From Moniliella sp. 'wahieum' (lineage: Eukaryota > Basidiomycota > Moniliellomycetes > Moniliellales > Moniliellaceae), in contig RSEE01000066.1 of NCBI GenBank assembly GCA_003971905.1, positions 186,001 to 250,000 on the forward strand: a DNA stretch of 64,000 nt. Reading direction: 5' to 3'. A program made the position numbers and the translations under genes. Numbering within the stretch: position 1 is the first letter of the stretch; every line of letters begins with the position of its first letter. Shown piece by piece: positions 12,222 through 23,369 of the stretch. The notes under the pieces were generated by a model. The model was not told the DNA's origin. It did not search any database and saw only the letters and a program-made list of their open reading frames with translations.

Positions 12222-12545
12222 GCCGCAAGGGTTGAATGGGACTATGCAACTCTCGATCCTATCCTGCCCTCGCTCGTTTGGGGGCGCCTCCTCGCTCTGC
12301 CCCCTGTCTCTCCCCACCCCCCGCCTTCCGCCCCTTACCTCTTCTTCCCTCCTTTCCTCCCATGCAATACAAAAGGTGTCCTCTGGATGCCGTCTTTGAC
12401 CGAGTTGGGTCTCTATGTTCTGTGAGAAAGGGCGCATGCGAAGCGTGAGCAAGCACCGCAGCCTGGAACGGGTTACTAAAAGGGACACGCCACTGGTGAG
12501 CCGACTACCAAACGCCCAATAGAATGCGATCCTCACTGCAGGGGC

Positions 12546-12572
12546 AAGAGCAAGTACAAGTACAAGTACAAC
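12546..12572. repeat. short tandem repeat, unit GTACAA
   Basis: A few copies of the 6-mer AGTACA/GTACAA occur in the 3' flank of uL29, between it and the convergent RhoGEF gene. Confidence 0.6.
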
Positions 12573-12630
12573 GTGAGGGAAGGGGTCATGGATTGTAGAA
12601 CCGCGAGCAGGGAAGGGGAGGGGATCAATG

Positions 12631-14590
12631 TCAAATGGTGACGCGTGGGGCAGGACGGGACGAGAGAGACGAAACAGACGAGACGCTAGGAGCACACGGG
12701 CACGGGTACCGCCGCATTGCACAGATTGGCGCGCGGGCGCAGAGCGTCAGGGCATCTGCCAGCAGGGGAGCATGCGAGTCCGGTGCGGTGGGTACGAGGG
12801 CATGCAGCTGCTTGAGAAGAAGGAGGTAGCGTGGCAGGCACTGGGTTGGCATGATGGCCACATCGAGCGGAGCCAATTTGCCCTTGGGCGGGTGGGAGCG
12901 GGAAAGCGAAGAGGAAGAGGAGCTGGTGGACGAGGGTGCACGAACGCCGCGCAGCGCATGCAGGAGCGGGGGCGCAGCGCAGGTCCATTGCACCAACGCC
13001 GTTTCCAGCAGCGGCACGACCGAGGCAAACGCATGCGCGACCCCGGCAGGGGTGGGTGAAGACTCGAGGTGACGCAGCAGCGTGTGGCTCAAGGTGATCA
13101 ATGGCGGCAGGTGGGTCCGCAGACCGTCGCTTGCTCGTGGCCAGCTGGCAGAGTTGGCCAGGTGGAGAAGGGTGGAAAGGTGGGGCGGCGTAACTGCGTT
13201 CGCTCTGGATCAATTCCCGGATCACTGGGGGCATATATCAGAATCGAGACTCAATTAATCAGCCACAAACGGAACGGGACGATCGAGGGGGCTCATCGCA
13301 ACGAAACCACGTACAGAAAAGGACCTTGACCTGTTGTGCCTCCAGCACTTCGGATGCCTGTCGAGGCCGACCGGGGGGGCTGACCTCTGAGCAGCTCTGA
13401 GCGCGGCTTAACCGTAGCGTTTCGGCTTCAGAGGAAGTTGAAGTCAGATTAAGGGAAAGTGTGCTCAGCTGGGCCGAAATGGAGGATCGGAGATGGAATG
13501 AGCCTCGATCGCACGAAGAAATTGGAGGTCGTCGGCAATGTGAAAAGGGAACGCAGATGGGGGTGGGAGAGGGCGGTCAGGATCTGGAGATTGATCGAGG
13601 AAGGATCCCTAGCGGTTAGAGAAATCAAAATACTCTGCACCCGAGACAATCCATTCCGCCGAGGAGACCGAGGTGTCGGCGGTGGCTCTGCCTCACTCCC
13701 GCTCGAATCGTCGAGGCGGAGGGGGCTGTTGGGAGGGAAGAACGACGTGAACGAGGCTTAGACGCAGCAGAGCTCAATCCTTGGCACGCCTGGTCATTGA
13801 CCTCCGAACGAGCTCTCAGTTTCAGTCCCCCACAAATCGATCCCGGACGTAGAGAGAAAGGGACGAGGAACTACTTGTTCGTCCTGACCTTACTTGTACC
13901 ACCACCGCTTCTTCCGATTTCTGCTTTTCTACTGAAGCGGGAGACATGGTCAAGGTACGTAGAAGCGAATAGGAGGTCAGAAGGGATGGCCTCCGCTTGC
14001 GCAAGGGCATTGGCGTGGACGAGGTAGTGGCTGCCAAGGGTCGAGCCTCCACCTTGAGTTCGGAGAGTTCTGGGAGCGCAGGAGATGGGCGAGCGACCTG
14101 GCAGGCCGGAGAGAGCGGACGACCTCCGTCGATGACATGGAGGAAGAGGAGGGGAGGCTAGCGAATACAGCCCTAGAACGTTGGTCGTACACGGCAATTC
14201 GGGGAGGAAGAGATGGCGAGTGGTTCAAGTGGATGAATGGGTACGAGAGAAGGAGTGCGGCTGAGAGGTGTGCGGTTGGTAGACGCGGGGAATACAGGGG
14301 AGCGCCCGCCCAGAGGCTGCGGGGTGCTTCTGCCTCGCATCAACACCGATGGACGGGCTTTGAGCTTGATGGGGTTGGAGATGGGGTCGAGCTCGGGCTC
14401 TGGACTGGCAGGTGGGTGGGTGGCGGCGGTGCGAGCGGAGACGGCAGGAGATGCGGTGGATGAGGAGGCAATGAGGATGGGACAACGCATGATGGATCGG
14501 ACAACGACGGCGATGGGGGACGGCGGTTGGGGTCCACAGTCAGCGCGCCGACGCCCTCGAACTGGTCCGCATGGAGTAGGGTGTGGTGTG
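12631..14590 (-). CDS. Rho guanine-nucleotide exchange factor (DH domain)
   Basis: DH domains activate Rho/Cdc42 GTPases. Around 13234 the reading starts VIRELIQSERSY, the classic first helix (CR1) of a DH domain. It continues, after a frame change, with PPLITLSHTLLRHLESSPTP, FASVVPLLETALVQWTCAAP and LDVAIMPTQCLPRYLLLLKQ. That last piece is the equivalent of the conserved helix usually written P-x-Q-R-x-x-R-Y-x-L-L-L. The domain ends about 12690. Upstream to about 14590 the minus strand is rich in Ser/Pro (PNRRPPSPSLSDPSCVVPSS) in several frames, consistent with a disordered N-terminus. No PH domain follows: the chain appears to stop within about 30 codons of the DH domain, so the protein either ends there or is truncated by frame loss. 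The domain call is firm; the gene ends are not. Confidence 0.65.
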
Positions 14591-16127
14591 TGGAAGCGGT
14601 GGTGGCGGGGAGAGGACATGCACGCGGCTTCTACGGCGGCAACTGCAGCAGCAGCGTGCAAAGCTGGGTGCCCACGAGCAGGATCAGCAGCGTGGGTGCA
14701 CGGACCGTCACGCGTCACGCGTGCTTCTGTCCCCATCCTGCTTGGAATATATAGGCCTGGCCCTGCGCATCCCGGGGATCCTGGGACTGCCCCCGTTGCG
14801 GACGAGGGCAGCCAGCAGGGGGGCAGTGCCTGGCCTGGGCCGCAGGGCAGACACTGAGCTGATGCGTGCTGATGCGCTCCCCGGTGTCGGGTGCGGCGGC
14901 GCAGGCCAAGGGGGTGCTGTGCTGAGTCTGGGCACTCAGCGCCGGCGCGGAGGCAGTGTGTGCTGCGGCTGAGCGCTATACGCTGAGCGATCTGGGTCGC
15001 CAAAGAGGACTCGGGGGAAGGCGCGGCCCAGCCAGCACCGCGCAGCACTCCACCCGAGCCCGAGGGCCAGACAGGCGCCAGGCGGCAGGCGTGGATGCGC
15101 AGGCGACGTCACGTGTGTCGGATGGGCGCGGGGGCATATGAGGCAGAGGATCGATGGGGCGACGATAGTACGGAGGTGCGTGGCTGCGCTGCCACTACGT
15201 CCGACAGGCTGTGATAGACAGGCCCGACAGAGTCAAGACCTATGCCCCCGTCGTAGATCGTACGGCTACGGCCACACGTTGCCGAGATCATTTGTCGCGA
15301 TCAGAGCGTTAGCAAGCTGGGCTCTCTTCCATTGCATATTCCATCGGCACATCGGCCACATACTATTTCTGTTTTCATGCCTCTCGTTACCAATCCATCC
15401 ATCAGATGGCCACGCAGTGCTCTTCATCCATGTGCATCAACCAATCGAATCATTGCACGCACCGAACCGCCCGAGAAGCTTGAGCTGCTGCATGGCAAGC
15501 CGCCGTTGCAGTCGCACTTGGAAAAGGGCTATAACGCGAACGCTTGATTATAACCGGAATAACCCTGTTTTTAGTTCGTTCACCTGTGGGGTGTGGGTGG
15601 ATGGCCAGGTGCGAGTGTGTGCACACTGCCCCCATCTATCTGCTGCGTTCTACGCGTTAAGGGTGCTGTGGGGATTCGCTGTTATGGTATAGTGCAGTGG
15701 TGGTTCGATCATCCGTATTCGTGATATCTGTGTTGTGCGCCGGCGCATAGGTTCGCTTCCAGATACCTCCCGAGAAATACCCTCCCAGTCCTCCCGAGCA
15801 CACATCAGGCTGGGCCGATACGATATGAGTAGCCGTTTCGCTGCTCTTCGGACACTATATTCGGTTGAACTGCCGCTGCTGTTTGTGGATTGCTTTGTCG
15901 CAGCCGTCCGTTCTGATTGGATCAAGTCGATCGATCGATCAAGGCCATAGCACAGGTCTGTGGGCGAAGGGGCGTGGAGACCCCCCCTACCGGTAGAGAG
16001 CAGGAGAGAAAGGATGAAGTAAGGATTTGACAGCGGCCAAACATCAAAATGGGAGGGGCACTGGCTCATTCTGAACCTGGATGCAACAGCATTTGCCAGG
16101 CTACCATCCACCATACTCTTCGAGGGC
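14591..16127. other. intergenic, no supported gene
   Basis: This stretch separates the presumed RhoGEF promoter from the TUL1 stop. It holds a GC-rich part up to 15100 and an AT-richer part after. Open frames such as 15138-15692 (+) and 15650-16189 (-) show no motif or splice-consistent continuation. Confidence 0.4.
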
Positions 16128-19100
16128 TCACACTTCCAAGCCTCGGCGGCACTGGGGGCACTCGGTCTTGATCTGGAGCCATTGCTCAAGACAAGGTGTG
16201 TGAAGACGTGGTGACACTACGAGGCGCAACCTGGGTCAGCCCAGTCCCCCGCCAACATCACAAAACAAAAAAAGGCAACAGGGCACGGCACGTACTGGGG
16301 TCACCATTAGCTCCGATCGACGGTTGCGTGCCAAGGCCGAGCGCCACGCCGCGCTCGCCTCGATCATCTGTCGGCCCCAATCGTACACCCCATGCACGAA
16401 GCGCAGCAGGAGCGAAGCTTGGTAGACGGGTAAGTAGCGTGCGTCCGAGAGGCGCGGGACGAGGTGAGTGAAGAAGCATGGGAGGAGGGATGAGAGTGCC
16501 GGTGATTGTGGCTCGTTCCGGGGCCGGCTAGGGTGGGAGTGGAGCTCGCTTGGTCCAGCAGAGCTTCGTGCTCCTCGGGTACATCCTCCGAATCGGACCC
16601 CCCCGCTTCTAGATCCTCCTCACTTTCCGAAACGGGGCCCGAACCCACGACGGGCACCACAATCGGTTCAAAGCAAATCGGGCAATCTCCCAGCTCAATC
16701 TTGCCATCCTTGGCCGCAGGGATGTCCTGCCCTCGAGAGCGGACCAAAGCCAGCGCATCGGAGGCCGAAACAAAGTAATTCCACCGTTGTTGGGGCGCGA
16801 TCCCAAGGCGGACCAAGACGGCGTCGGAGAGGAAAAAGGACGGTCCAAACGCACCCTGTCCCATGAGGATAAGGGCCTGCACAAGAATGTAGCCATCCAC
16901 CACGCCAGCGAGCCACGGCTGCGGAGTAAAGCCAGCATAGTTGTCGGGATACACCAAGAAGTACGTGGGCAAGACCATGCGCGCCAACGAGACCAGCGCA
17001 ATAAACTTACCCTCCAGAGCACCACGTTGATGTCGCTGCACGTTGCGCCAGATTTGAGGCACCCAGAAACTGTGCACCATAACGAGTACGGCCGTCAAGA
17101 GTGCAACACCATTCAGTGTAAACAACACGCCGGTACACCCAACATCAATGTCATCGAAATGGGACGGAGCCGGATGACCTTAAAGGCAATCTTGGCCATG
17201 CGGACCAACAACCATCCCCGAGGCTGGGCCGGGCTCGCAGTGGGCCGGTAGGGGCACCAGCAGGAGCCGAAGTGCCCTGCGCGCCCTGCGCGCCCTCCGA
17301 TTGCTCGGCGGCAAGGGTCCTCGGCTGACTGGGGGGGTCACTAGGCGAATTCGAAGCCGAGGCGGCCGATGCAGCAGCAGCAGCACTTTGGGCCTCCATT
17401 CGTTCTCGAGCTGCCTGCTCCCGATTGGTAATGTGGTGCAAGTGCCAAATGTTGAGCGTGTGTTGGTATTCGAGCGCGATAAATAGCATGGCAAACCCAA
17501 AGGCGGTTGCATACCAAGCTGGCGTGTCTCGTTGGCCTTGAAAAAAGATGGCGACAACAAGATGCGTGGCAAAGAAGGAGACGTCCGATATACAAACAGG
17601 GCCCACGTCGGCCAAGCAAGACGAGCGAGCGCAGCGGGGGACGTAGAGCGATCCATGCTGCGAGTAACGAGGTGGCACAGAAACAGGAGGAGAAAGACCA
17701 CCCCCGTAGTGTACCGAAGCGCTCGTGATGGCCGCAGCAGATCCAACTTGCCCGTCATGCGGTGCGCCCAAGCAAATCCGAAACTCGTCCGTTCCCTCGG
17801 AAGAACGGCGGGATGAGTGGCGGAGCAGGAGGGTTGAGCACCTAGCACGGAAGATAGGTCTGTCTCCACCTCCCCTAGTCGCATTAGAAGGAAGCATTCG
17901 GGCGACCAGAGCACCCCACGCATCTGTGGAGACTCGGGAAGATGCAAGTGGGGCCAGCCGCGCGGGTCGCGCATAGCCCACTCGGCCCTGCGCACCGCTT
18001 GGCTCCCTCGGCCTCCCCCACAGGTTGCATATGGGCATACAGATGGAAAGTGCAGTTGTGGGCCCAAAGGGGGTCAAGGTGCCGGGAAGATGAAGGACTG
18101 GGCGCACGGGTGTCGACCCATTGACCCCGCCACTCCCGATCCCATCGTCTGATTCCCATTGTCAGAGTGAGACGAGTCAGGAGGCTTGATTGGTCCGGGT
18201 GCAGTCGTATCCTCATCTCGCAACCGACGCGTTACCTGCTCCACTTGGGCCGAAAGAACGGCATGGAGCGTCTGTAGCACGCGTGACCACAGTCCCCAGG
18301 CCGATGCGTTGCGCGCGGCATCCGCCAATTGCGCCTGCTCCAAGGGATTGGTGGGGGATGAAGTGAGGTTGGACAACTGATCCATCACCTCCTGCCACCC
18401 CCTCGGGGAGGGGACCATCTTGAGCGATTCACGCGGATCGATCCAGTGTGGATCGGTGGTGGTGAGAACTTGGGCATACAGTAGACCATGTGGGCGCACA
18501 TGCACACCTGTCACGTCAAACTCGAGTCCCTCGGGCATGGGGTCCATCGGATTGGCGTGAACAGGCCGGCAGGTGGCGCTTGGTTCACAGGTGGGAGTTG
18601 TCGGCCACAAGCGGGAATGGAACGTTGCTCCCATTTGGCTGAAGCCTTACCTAGACTAAGCGTGCCACAATTGGCACTACGCGCACGCCGCCGCCGTGCC
18701 TGATACAGAGGTCTCGAGGAGATCCAAGTCGACTTCGCCTCCAAGAATGTGGCGAAAGGCAGTCAAGTTGCTGCCTCCGTATATGCCTGGGAAGGCGTTG
18801 GAGGAGCCGAAGAGCAAGGTAAGGAGATCGTTTGTTGTCGGGCCACGCGCTCCTTGGTCGGCGATCAAGATGGTCCACCACGGACCCAGAGCGGGGGGGT
18901 GGGAAGGTAGGATGGTCACTCGGCCCTGGCGCAGCGGGCCGATAGGGCTTGGCAGGCTTGCTGGCCATGGGCTTGGGCTGTTGAATGACAAAGGCGGGGT
19001 CAAGCGACCAAGATCTGGCGTGCCAGATGCCGCGAAAGGAGCCGAGGTAGGAACGTGGCGGAAACGGCCAGGCACGTGCAACGGCCGCTGCTTCGGGAGC

Positions 19101-19586
19101 CAGGGAAAGGGGGGCGGTGGGCGAGAGGGGCGCTGGTTTAGTGAGCGACAGGTTGAGCAGCAAATCCGGAACGACGGGCAAGGCGGTGCGGTTGTAGGGG
19201 TTGAAGTCGGAGAGGGTGTAGTTGGTGCGGGGCGCACCTCGTGCCATGTCGGCTGCGACGATGGAGGCGGCGTACATGTGCGCCAGGGGCTCAGCAAAGA
19301 GCGTGTGGTTGTCACGGCCCGCGCGGTAGCTCAGGTCCCAGTGCTCCAACTCACGACGGTCGCCGGTCAGGAGCGCGCGCAACTCCCGTGCCTGGGTCAA
19401 GACGGAGCGGAGCTCGCTGGCGTCGTGCTCGAGCTGGCGCAGACCCTCGTCCCCGTCCGAGGGGTCCTGGGCAGCGGCGGCGGGCACAAGGCTGAGCAGG
19501 GCACTGGCGAGGGTGAGGGCCAGCAGCAGCCACACGCCCGCCCTCCTGCCCGGCGGACGGCAAAGGAGGCTTGTTCCCGCCCTCAT
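16128..19586 (-). CDS. TUL1: DSC/TUL1 transmembrane RING E3 ubiquitin ligase
   Basis: Tul1/Dsc1 is the catalytic subunit of the Golgi DSC ligase, which ubiquitinates membrane proteins and, in some fungi, processes SREBP. The start at 19586 (MRAGTSLLCRPPGRR) leads into a signal peptide, LLLALTLASALLSLVPAAAA. The lumenal domain has N-glycosylation-type sites and SYLGSFRGIWHARSWSLD. The multi-helix region (about 17150-17750 and 16800-17100) includes SFWVPQIWRNVQRHQRGALE, typical of the family. The RING-H2 starts DCPICFEP; a 79-bp intron (16217-16295, GTACGT...TAG) then joins RRSELMVTP to CHHVF. After one restored C the RING finishes HTPCLEQWLQIKTECPQCRR and GLEV, stop 16128. All expected zinc ligands are present. 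Several other frame changes occur. The length of about 1,000 residues is somewhat above yeast Tul1 (758). Confidence 0.88.
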
Positions 19587-19967
19587 TGTGTGTCCATGGC
19601 CTGGACCGGGGTGTGCAGAATGGGCGCGGGCGGTGGTGGCGGTCGAGCATCGGCCGCGTCCGCCGCCTGGCCGGGCATCGTCTGCGTCAGCCTGACCCTC
19701 TGGCTCCCGACACGTGGACACGGCACTCACGTGTCATCATTTCAACTCTGAAGGCGGGGCAAATCGCATGCTGCGGTCGATTAACGCATTTTCACCCGCC
19801 ATACCCCGAACTACGTTTTGGCAGACGCAAAACCTGGTGTTCATTGGGACCATCAATTCCACAAGCGCATCCCCCCCATCCCATCTCCATGCCGCCGGAC
19901 GAACAAAAGAAGAGGCTGGGCCAAGTGGTCAAGGGAAGAAACAGGATAGAGAAGAAAAAGGATGTAG
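19587..19967. other. promoter interval of TUL1
   Basis: This 380-bp stretch lies between the TUL1 start and the stop of the next minus-strand gene. I see no open frame of note, no clear TATA box and no repeat. Confidence 0.4.
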
Positions 19968-21724
19968 CTACATGATTGTGCACTTGCACTTGCCAGCGCC
20001 GATGGTGTCTTCCGTCTCGGGCGCAGTCTTTGGAGCAGGCTTAGCAGCAGGTGGGAGCAGGCTTGGGAGCAGGATCCAGAGCAGGCGCTGGGGGCATATG
20101 GGAAATGGGCTCCGGATTCTGACGACGCGGGGTTACTTGAACACGACTCGTTGTTGTGGGGGAGGAGGGTGGGCAGAGAGGGAGCGGGAGCCGAGGCTGA
20201 CCCAGCGATTGGCGATGTCCGCGATGTGAGTGGGGATTGGATGGCCCAAGGCATGGTACCAGCCTGGGAAGTCTGGTCGGCAGTGCCAGCGAGACTGGCT
20301 GGGGAAGCGGAGCTGTGCGTTGACACCGGCTCGATGGGTTGAGCGGCTACGCGCGATAGGATATGGCCTTCTTGAGGGGCTGAAGAGAAACCATTGGCTC
20401 GCGTTAGCGCACAAAAGTGTGGTACAAGTAGAGGAAGAAGCACGCAAAAAGTAACATACCAATGGAGGAAGGTGGATTGACATCACGACGCAGGTCAGAA
20501 GCAGAAACTAGGTCATTGTTGGTGGGCACAGAGTGGACGGGTGGTTAACACTGGGGCGGGGTTCGCGTTCAATTCCGGTTTCATCCGCAGGAGGGGTTGG
20601 CAGGTTAATCTCCTTGAGATCGTATGGGTTGCCGTGGATGTCCCACTTGTCAACCAAGCCACACGAGGCCAAAGCGGCGGCCATGTCAAAGTTGGGATCC
20701 TCGCGGGATGCCTTCAATTGGCGTTGTGCCTCATCTCCTCCGGCAGCCGCTGCAGCCGCCAAAAGTTCACGTGCACGAGAGAGACGGCGCGGCGAGCGAC
20801 AGTGGGAATTTCGTTAACAGCCGGCTTCGATGGCGTGATGCTAGGCGCAAATGACGGCGGGGATTCGGACCGCTTAATGCCTCCCAATGGGCCAAACTCT
20901 TCAAGCTCAACAGAGCTGATCTCCCCTCGGTGGAACTGGGACAAACGTTGGCGCTTGATTGAAGCCATACGAGCCCGAGAACGAGAAAAACTGGTATCCT
21001 CATCGGCTTGAAACGTGCCAATCGAGCTACTGAGAGGTTTTGAGCTCTCTTGGGCGTGCTGGCCATGGGAACGTTGCACTGGATTGGGTTCGGTTATGCG
21101 ACTCCTTCCCAGGTGTTTCCGCCCTGGGACCGTTCCCAGAAGCGGCGGGTGAAGTTTCCCCCGTCTGTGGCCCAGACACCAACGGTAGAGTTGGCGCGCC
21201 CATTGTTGGACCGTAGAGATCCACTACGATTCATGCTGCGTGATGGCCGACGAGGACGCGAATCCCAAGTAATGTAACGGTCACTCACGTCGGGGCAGGT
21301 CCGCCCAAAGGGCCGAACTCGGACAGCTCATCAGCACTCAGCTGAGCCGCTTGTGATTTAAGTCGGCGTCTGCCCAGTGGAGTGGATACATCAGCACTCA
21401 AATCGCCAGCCGAAGCGGCTTCTTTCGAGGGGGTTGCAACGGATATGTCAGCGTTGGGAACGGAAGCATCATGCGTTGAAGCATTCCCTTGAGGAGGTGA
21501 GGGAATGGGTTTGGCCAAGGGGTGGGCCATGCGGAGGGGGGGCGAGCGCGATGGGGAGAGGGGCTGGGAGTGTCATATTGAATGCGACGGTCAAAGGGGG
21601 GGGTTCTATTGCTCTGGGAACGGCGGCGACTGCGAACGGGGTGGAGCGACTCGAGTGGGACCCAGTCGGATGCTTGCGGATCTGGCAGGCCAGTGCCAGC
21701 GCCGCTCGCCGCGACGGTAGCCAT
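19968..21724 (-). CDS. unrecognised protein with C-terminal CaaX prenylation motif
   Basis: Not recognised. The candidate start is MATVAASGAGTGLPDPQASD at 21724. The N-terminal third is disordered and basic. A conserved-looking phrase occurs twice: ADELSEFGPLGG (near 21320) and SVELEEFGPLGG (near 20905). A likely intron (GTGAGT donor near 21288) separates them. A short structured part follows: DEAQRQLKASREDPNFDMAA, ALASCGLVDKWDIHGNPYDL. The tail is a Pro/Ala/Lys-rich stretch (PAPKPAP, then PAAKPAPKTAPETEDT) ending GAGKCKCTIM and a stop at 19968. CTIM fits a CaaX box with Met last (farnesyl type), with a second Cys two residues before it that could be palmitoylated. This implies membrane attachment. 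Two to four frame changes affect the reading. Confidence 0.55.
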
Positions 21725-22129
21725 GACGGCAGACGGAGCAGAGAAGGCAGGGGCGAGGAAAGAGGCGGAAGGGTGGCGTGGGAAGGGGAGGGGAGAACGG
21801 GCGGCGGTGCAATGCGACCGAGTCTCGCTGGTGGGGGGAGAAAGGGCCGGGGGCGATGGTGGTGGCGATGGCAGTGGCGGTGGGGGTTGGCCGCCGTCAC
21901 ATCTCGGGCGGCAATGGGCCCAGAGCCGCCCACAATTTCACACAGGCGAAGTTCGGGCCTTTGCAGGCATTTGGCCTTGGAATTGGAGGCTGCCTTATTT
22001 AATTAGTCAGTCCCACTGGCATGGCAGCTGCTCCAATTTCAAACGGCTGTCCAGCTCATCACATGCGCCGTTCCAGCCACTTTACTGGCCCCTCGCGTTT
22101 TCACGCCACCATCTCGGCTTCCCGCGCCA

Positions 22130-23312
22130 TGTCCTCGCCACCATCCGAGGCGTCTCTCAGTCTGCATGACCTCATCAGATGCTCGTCTCCCCCGCGCCAA
22201 CCAGACGCGGGCGCGGGGCATCCGACACGTCTCCTTGGCTAACAATGCGCGAGGCAATGCCAGTCGCCGGCAAGCTTTATATGCACGGCGACCTGACCTC
22301 CTCTCGTCTCTCCGTATTGAGCGCTCCGTTGCTCGAGGATTTGGGCGTCCAGCCGGCAGAGGTTAGGAGAAAGGTTCTTGCAGCCGTGCGTGCCGCTTTG
22401 GACAACCCCGAGTGGGCACCCAAGCTGCGCCTGTCCACATCGGTTACCCCGCCCCCGCCGCTACGCCTGCCAAGCAGAACGCGCATTCACCTCCAAGGCC
22501 ATGGCTAACGTAGGCAACACAACCAGCCCTGACTCTGCATATTCAAAGCCTCTCCTCGCAAGCGCCCACGGAATGCAAGTCCGGAAACATTGGCGCGAGA
22601 TTGGGGGGATACATCTTTCTCACCAAACAGAGACCATCCCGTACCCAAGACGTACATGTTCAACGAGGTCCTGGACCTATATAAGCTCCGCGGGAGGGCA
22701 GTGGTCGTCAACCGTGCGCCCGTATTGACCGCTTGGGCGACAGTCGTGCTCGAGAAGATGGGGTTTGAACGAGACGAAGCCCTGAGTTTGGCGCATTGCT
22801 ATGTCTCGCATACTTCCACCGCCCGCGGCCTGGCGATCGGTGCGTTCCCAAAAAAGGGGCCTGGTAGTCGACTGAACCCGTCGGGGTAGGCCCGAATCAG
22901 CCTCACTTTGAGTTTGGGTGTTAAGATTCCCGTCATGCAAGTCCAGGACGATGTCGGACTAGAGGAAGAAGAAGAGTCCAAGCGGTACCGCGGCATCAGC
23001 GAAGGGCAAATGGTACCGCCCGACAAGGCGTACGACTATCTCAAAAGCAGCATGTTGATGAACCTTCCCTTTGTCATGGGTGCCATGTATTTACTCGCCG
23101 ATGCGATCGTGGACGAGGGCGCCGGAGAGCCTGACCCTCAGCGTTTGGAGCGCGTAGCGTGGCGCCTGTACGTGGACTTTCGCCCCGATACCGGTGGGGA
23201 ATGGGGAAAGAAGGCTGCTTTAAGCCTAGATAAGATACTTTCCCTCCGGCCCAACTTCGAGGAAACGGAAAAGACGGCGCAGGATGGATCAAATGCGGAG
23301 GATGATACATAG
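22130..23312 (+). CDS. conserved protein of unknown function
   Basis: A plus-strand gene starting probably at the ATG of MSSPPSEASLSLHDL (22130) or slightly downstream (MREAMPVAGKLYMHGDL). It reads SRLSVLSAPLLEDLGVQPAE then VRRKVLAAVRAALDNPEWAP. After frame changes come VLDLYKLRGRAVVVNRAPVL and TAWATVVLEKMGFERDEALS with LAHCYVSHTSTARGLAIGAF. The last frame carries SEGQMVPPDKAYDYLKSSML, MNLPFVMGAMYLLADA and an acidic end, stop 23310-23312. The phrase PVLTAWATVV-E-GF-RDEAL resembles a widespread uncharacterised helical protein found in fungi and bacteria, but this is from memory and I assign no function. It is divergent from the CaaX gene and tail-to-tail with the GBD/FH3 gene. Confidence 0.6.
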
Positions 23313-23369
23313 ACAGAGGGAGACAAGAACGAAATCGGATGGATGCGGCATTGGAAAAGGAAAAGCTTG

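Noticed and set aside
14237-14857. 206-codon plus-strand open frame
   Set aside because: It lies opposite the Ser/Pro-rich RhoGEF N-terminus and is Gly/Arg-rich, the usual shadow of Pro/Ser codons.
12600-19586. Functional cluster of RhoGEF and TUL1
   Set aside because: The neighbours have unrelated roles and an intergenic gap of about 1.5 kb; no sign of shared control.
18696-19751. 351-codon plus-strand open frame opposite TUL1
   Set aside because: TUL1 on the minus strand has a signal peptide and family motifs over the same bases; the plus frame has none.
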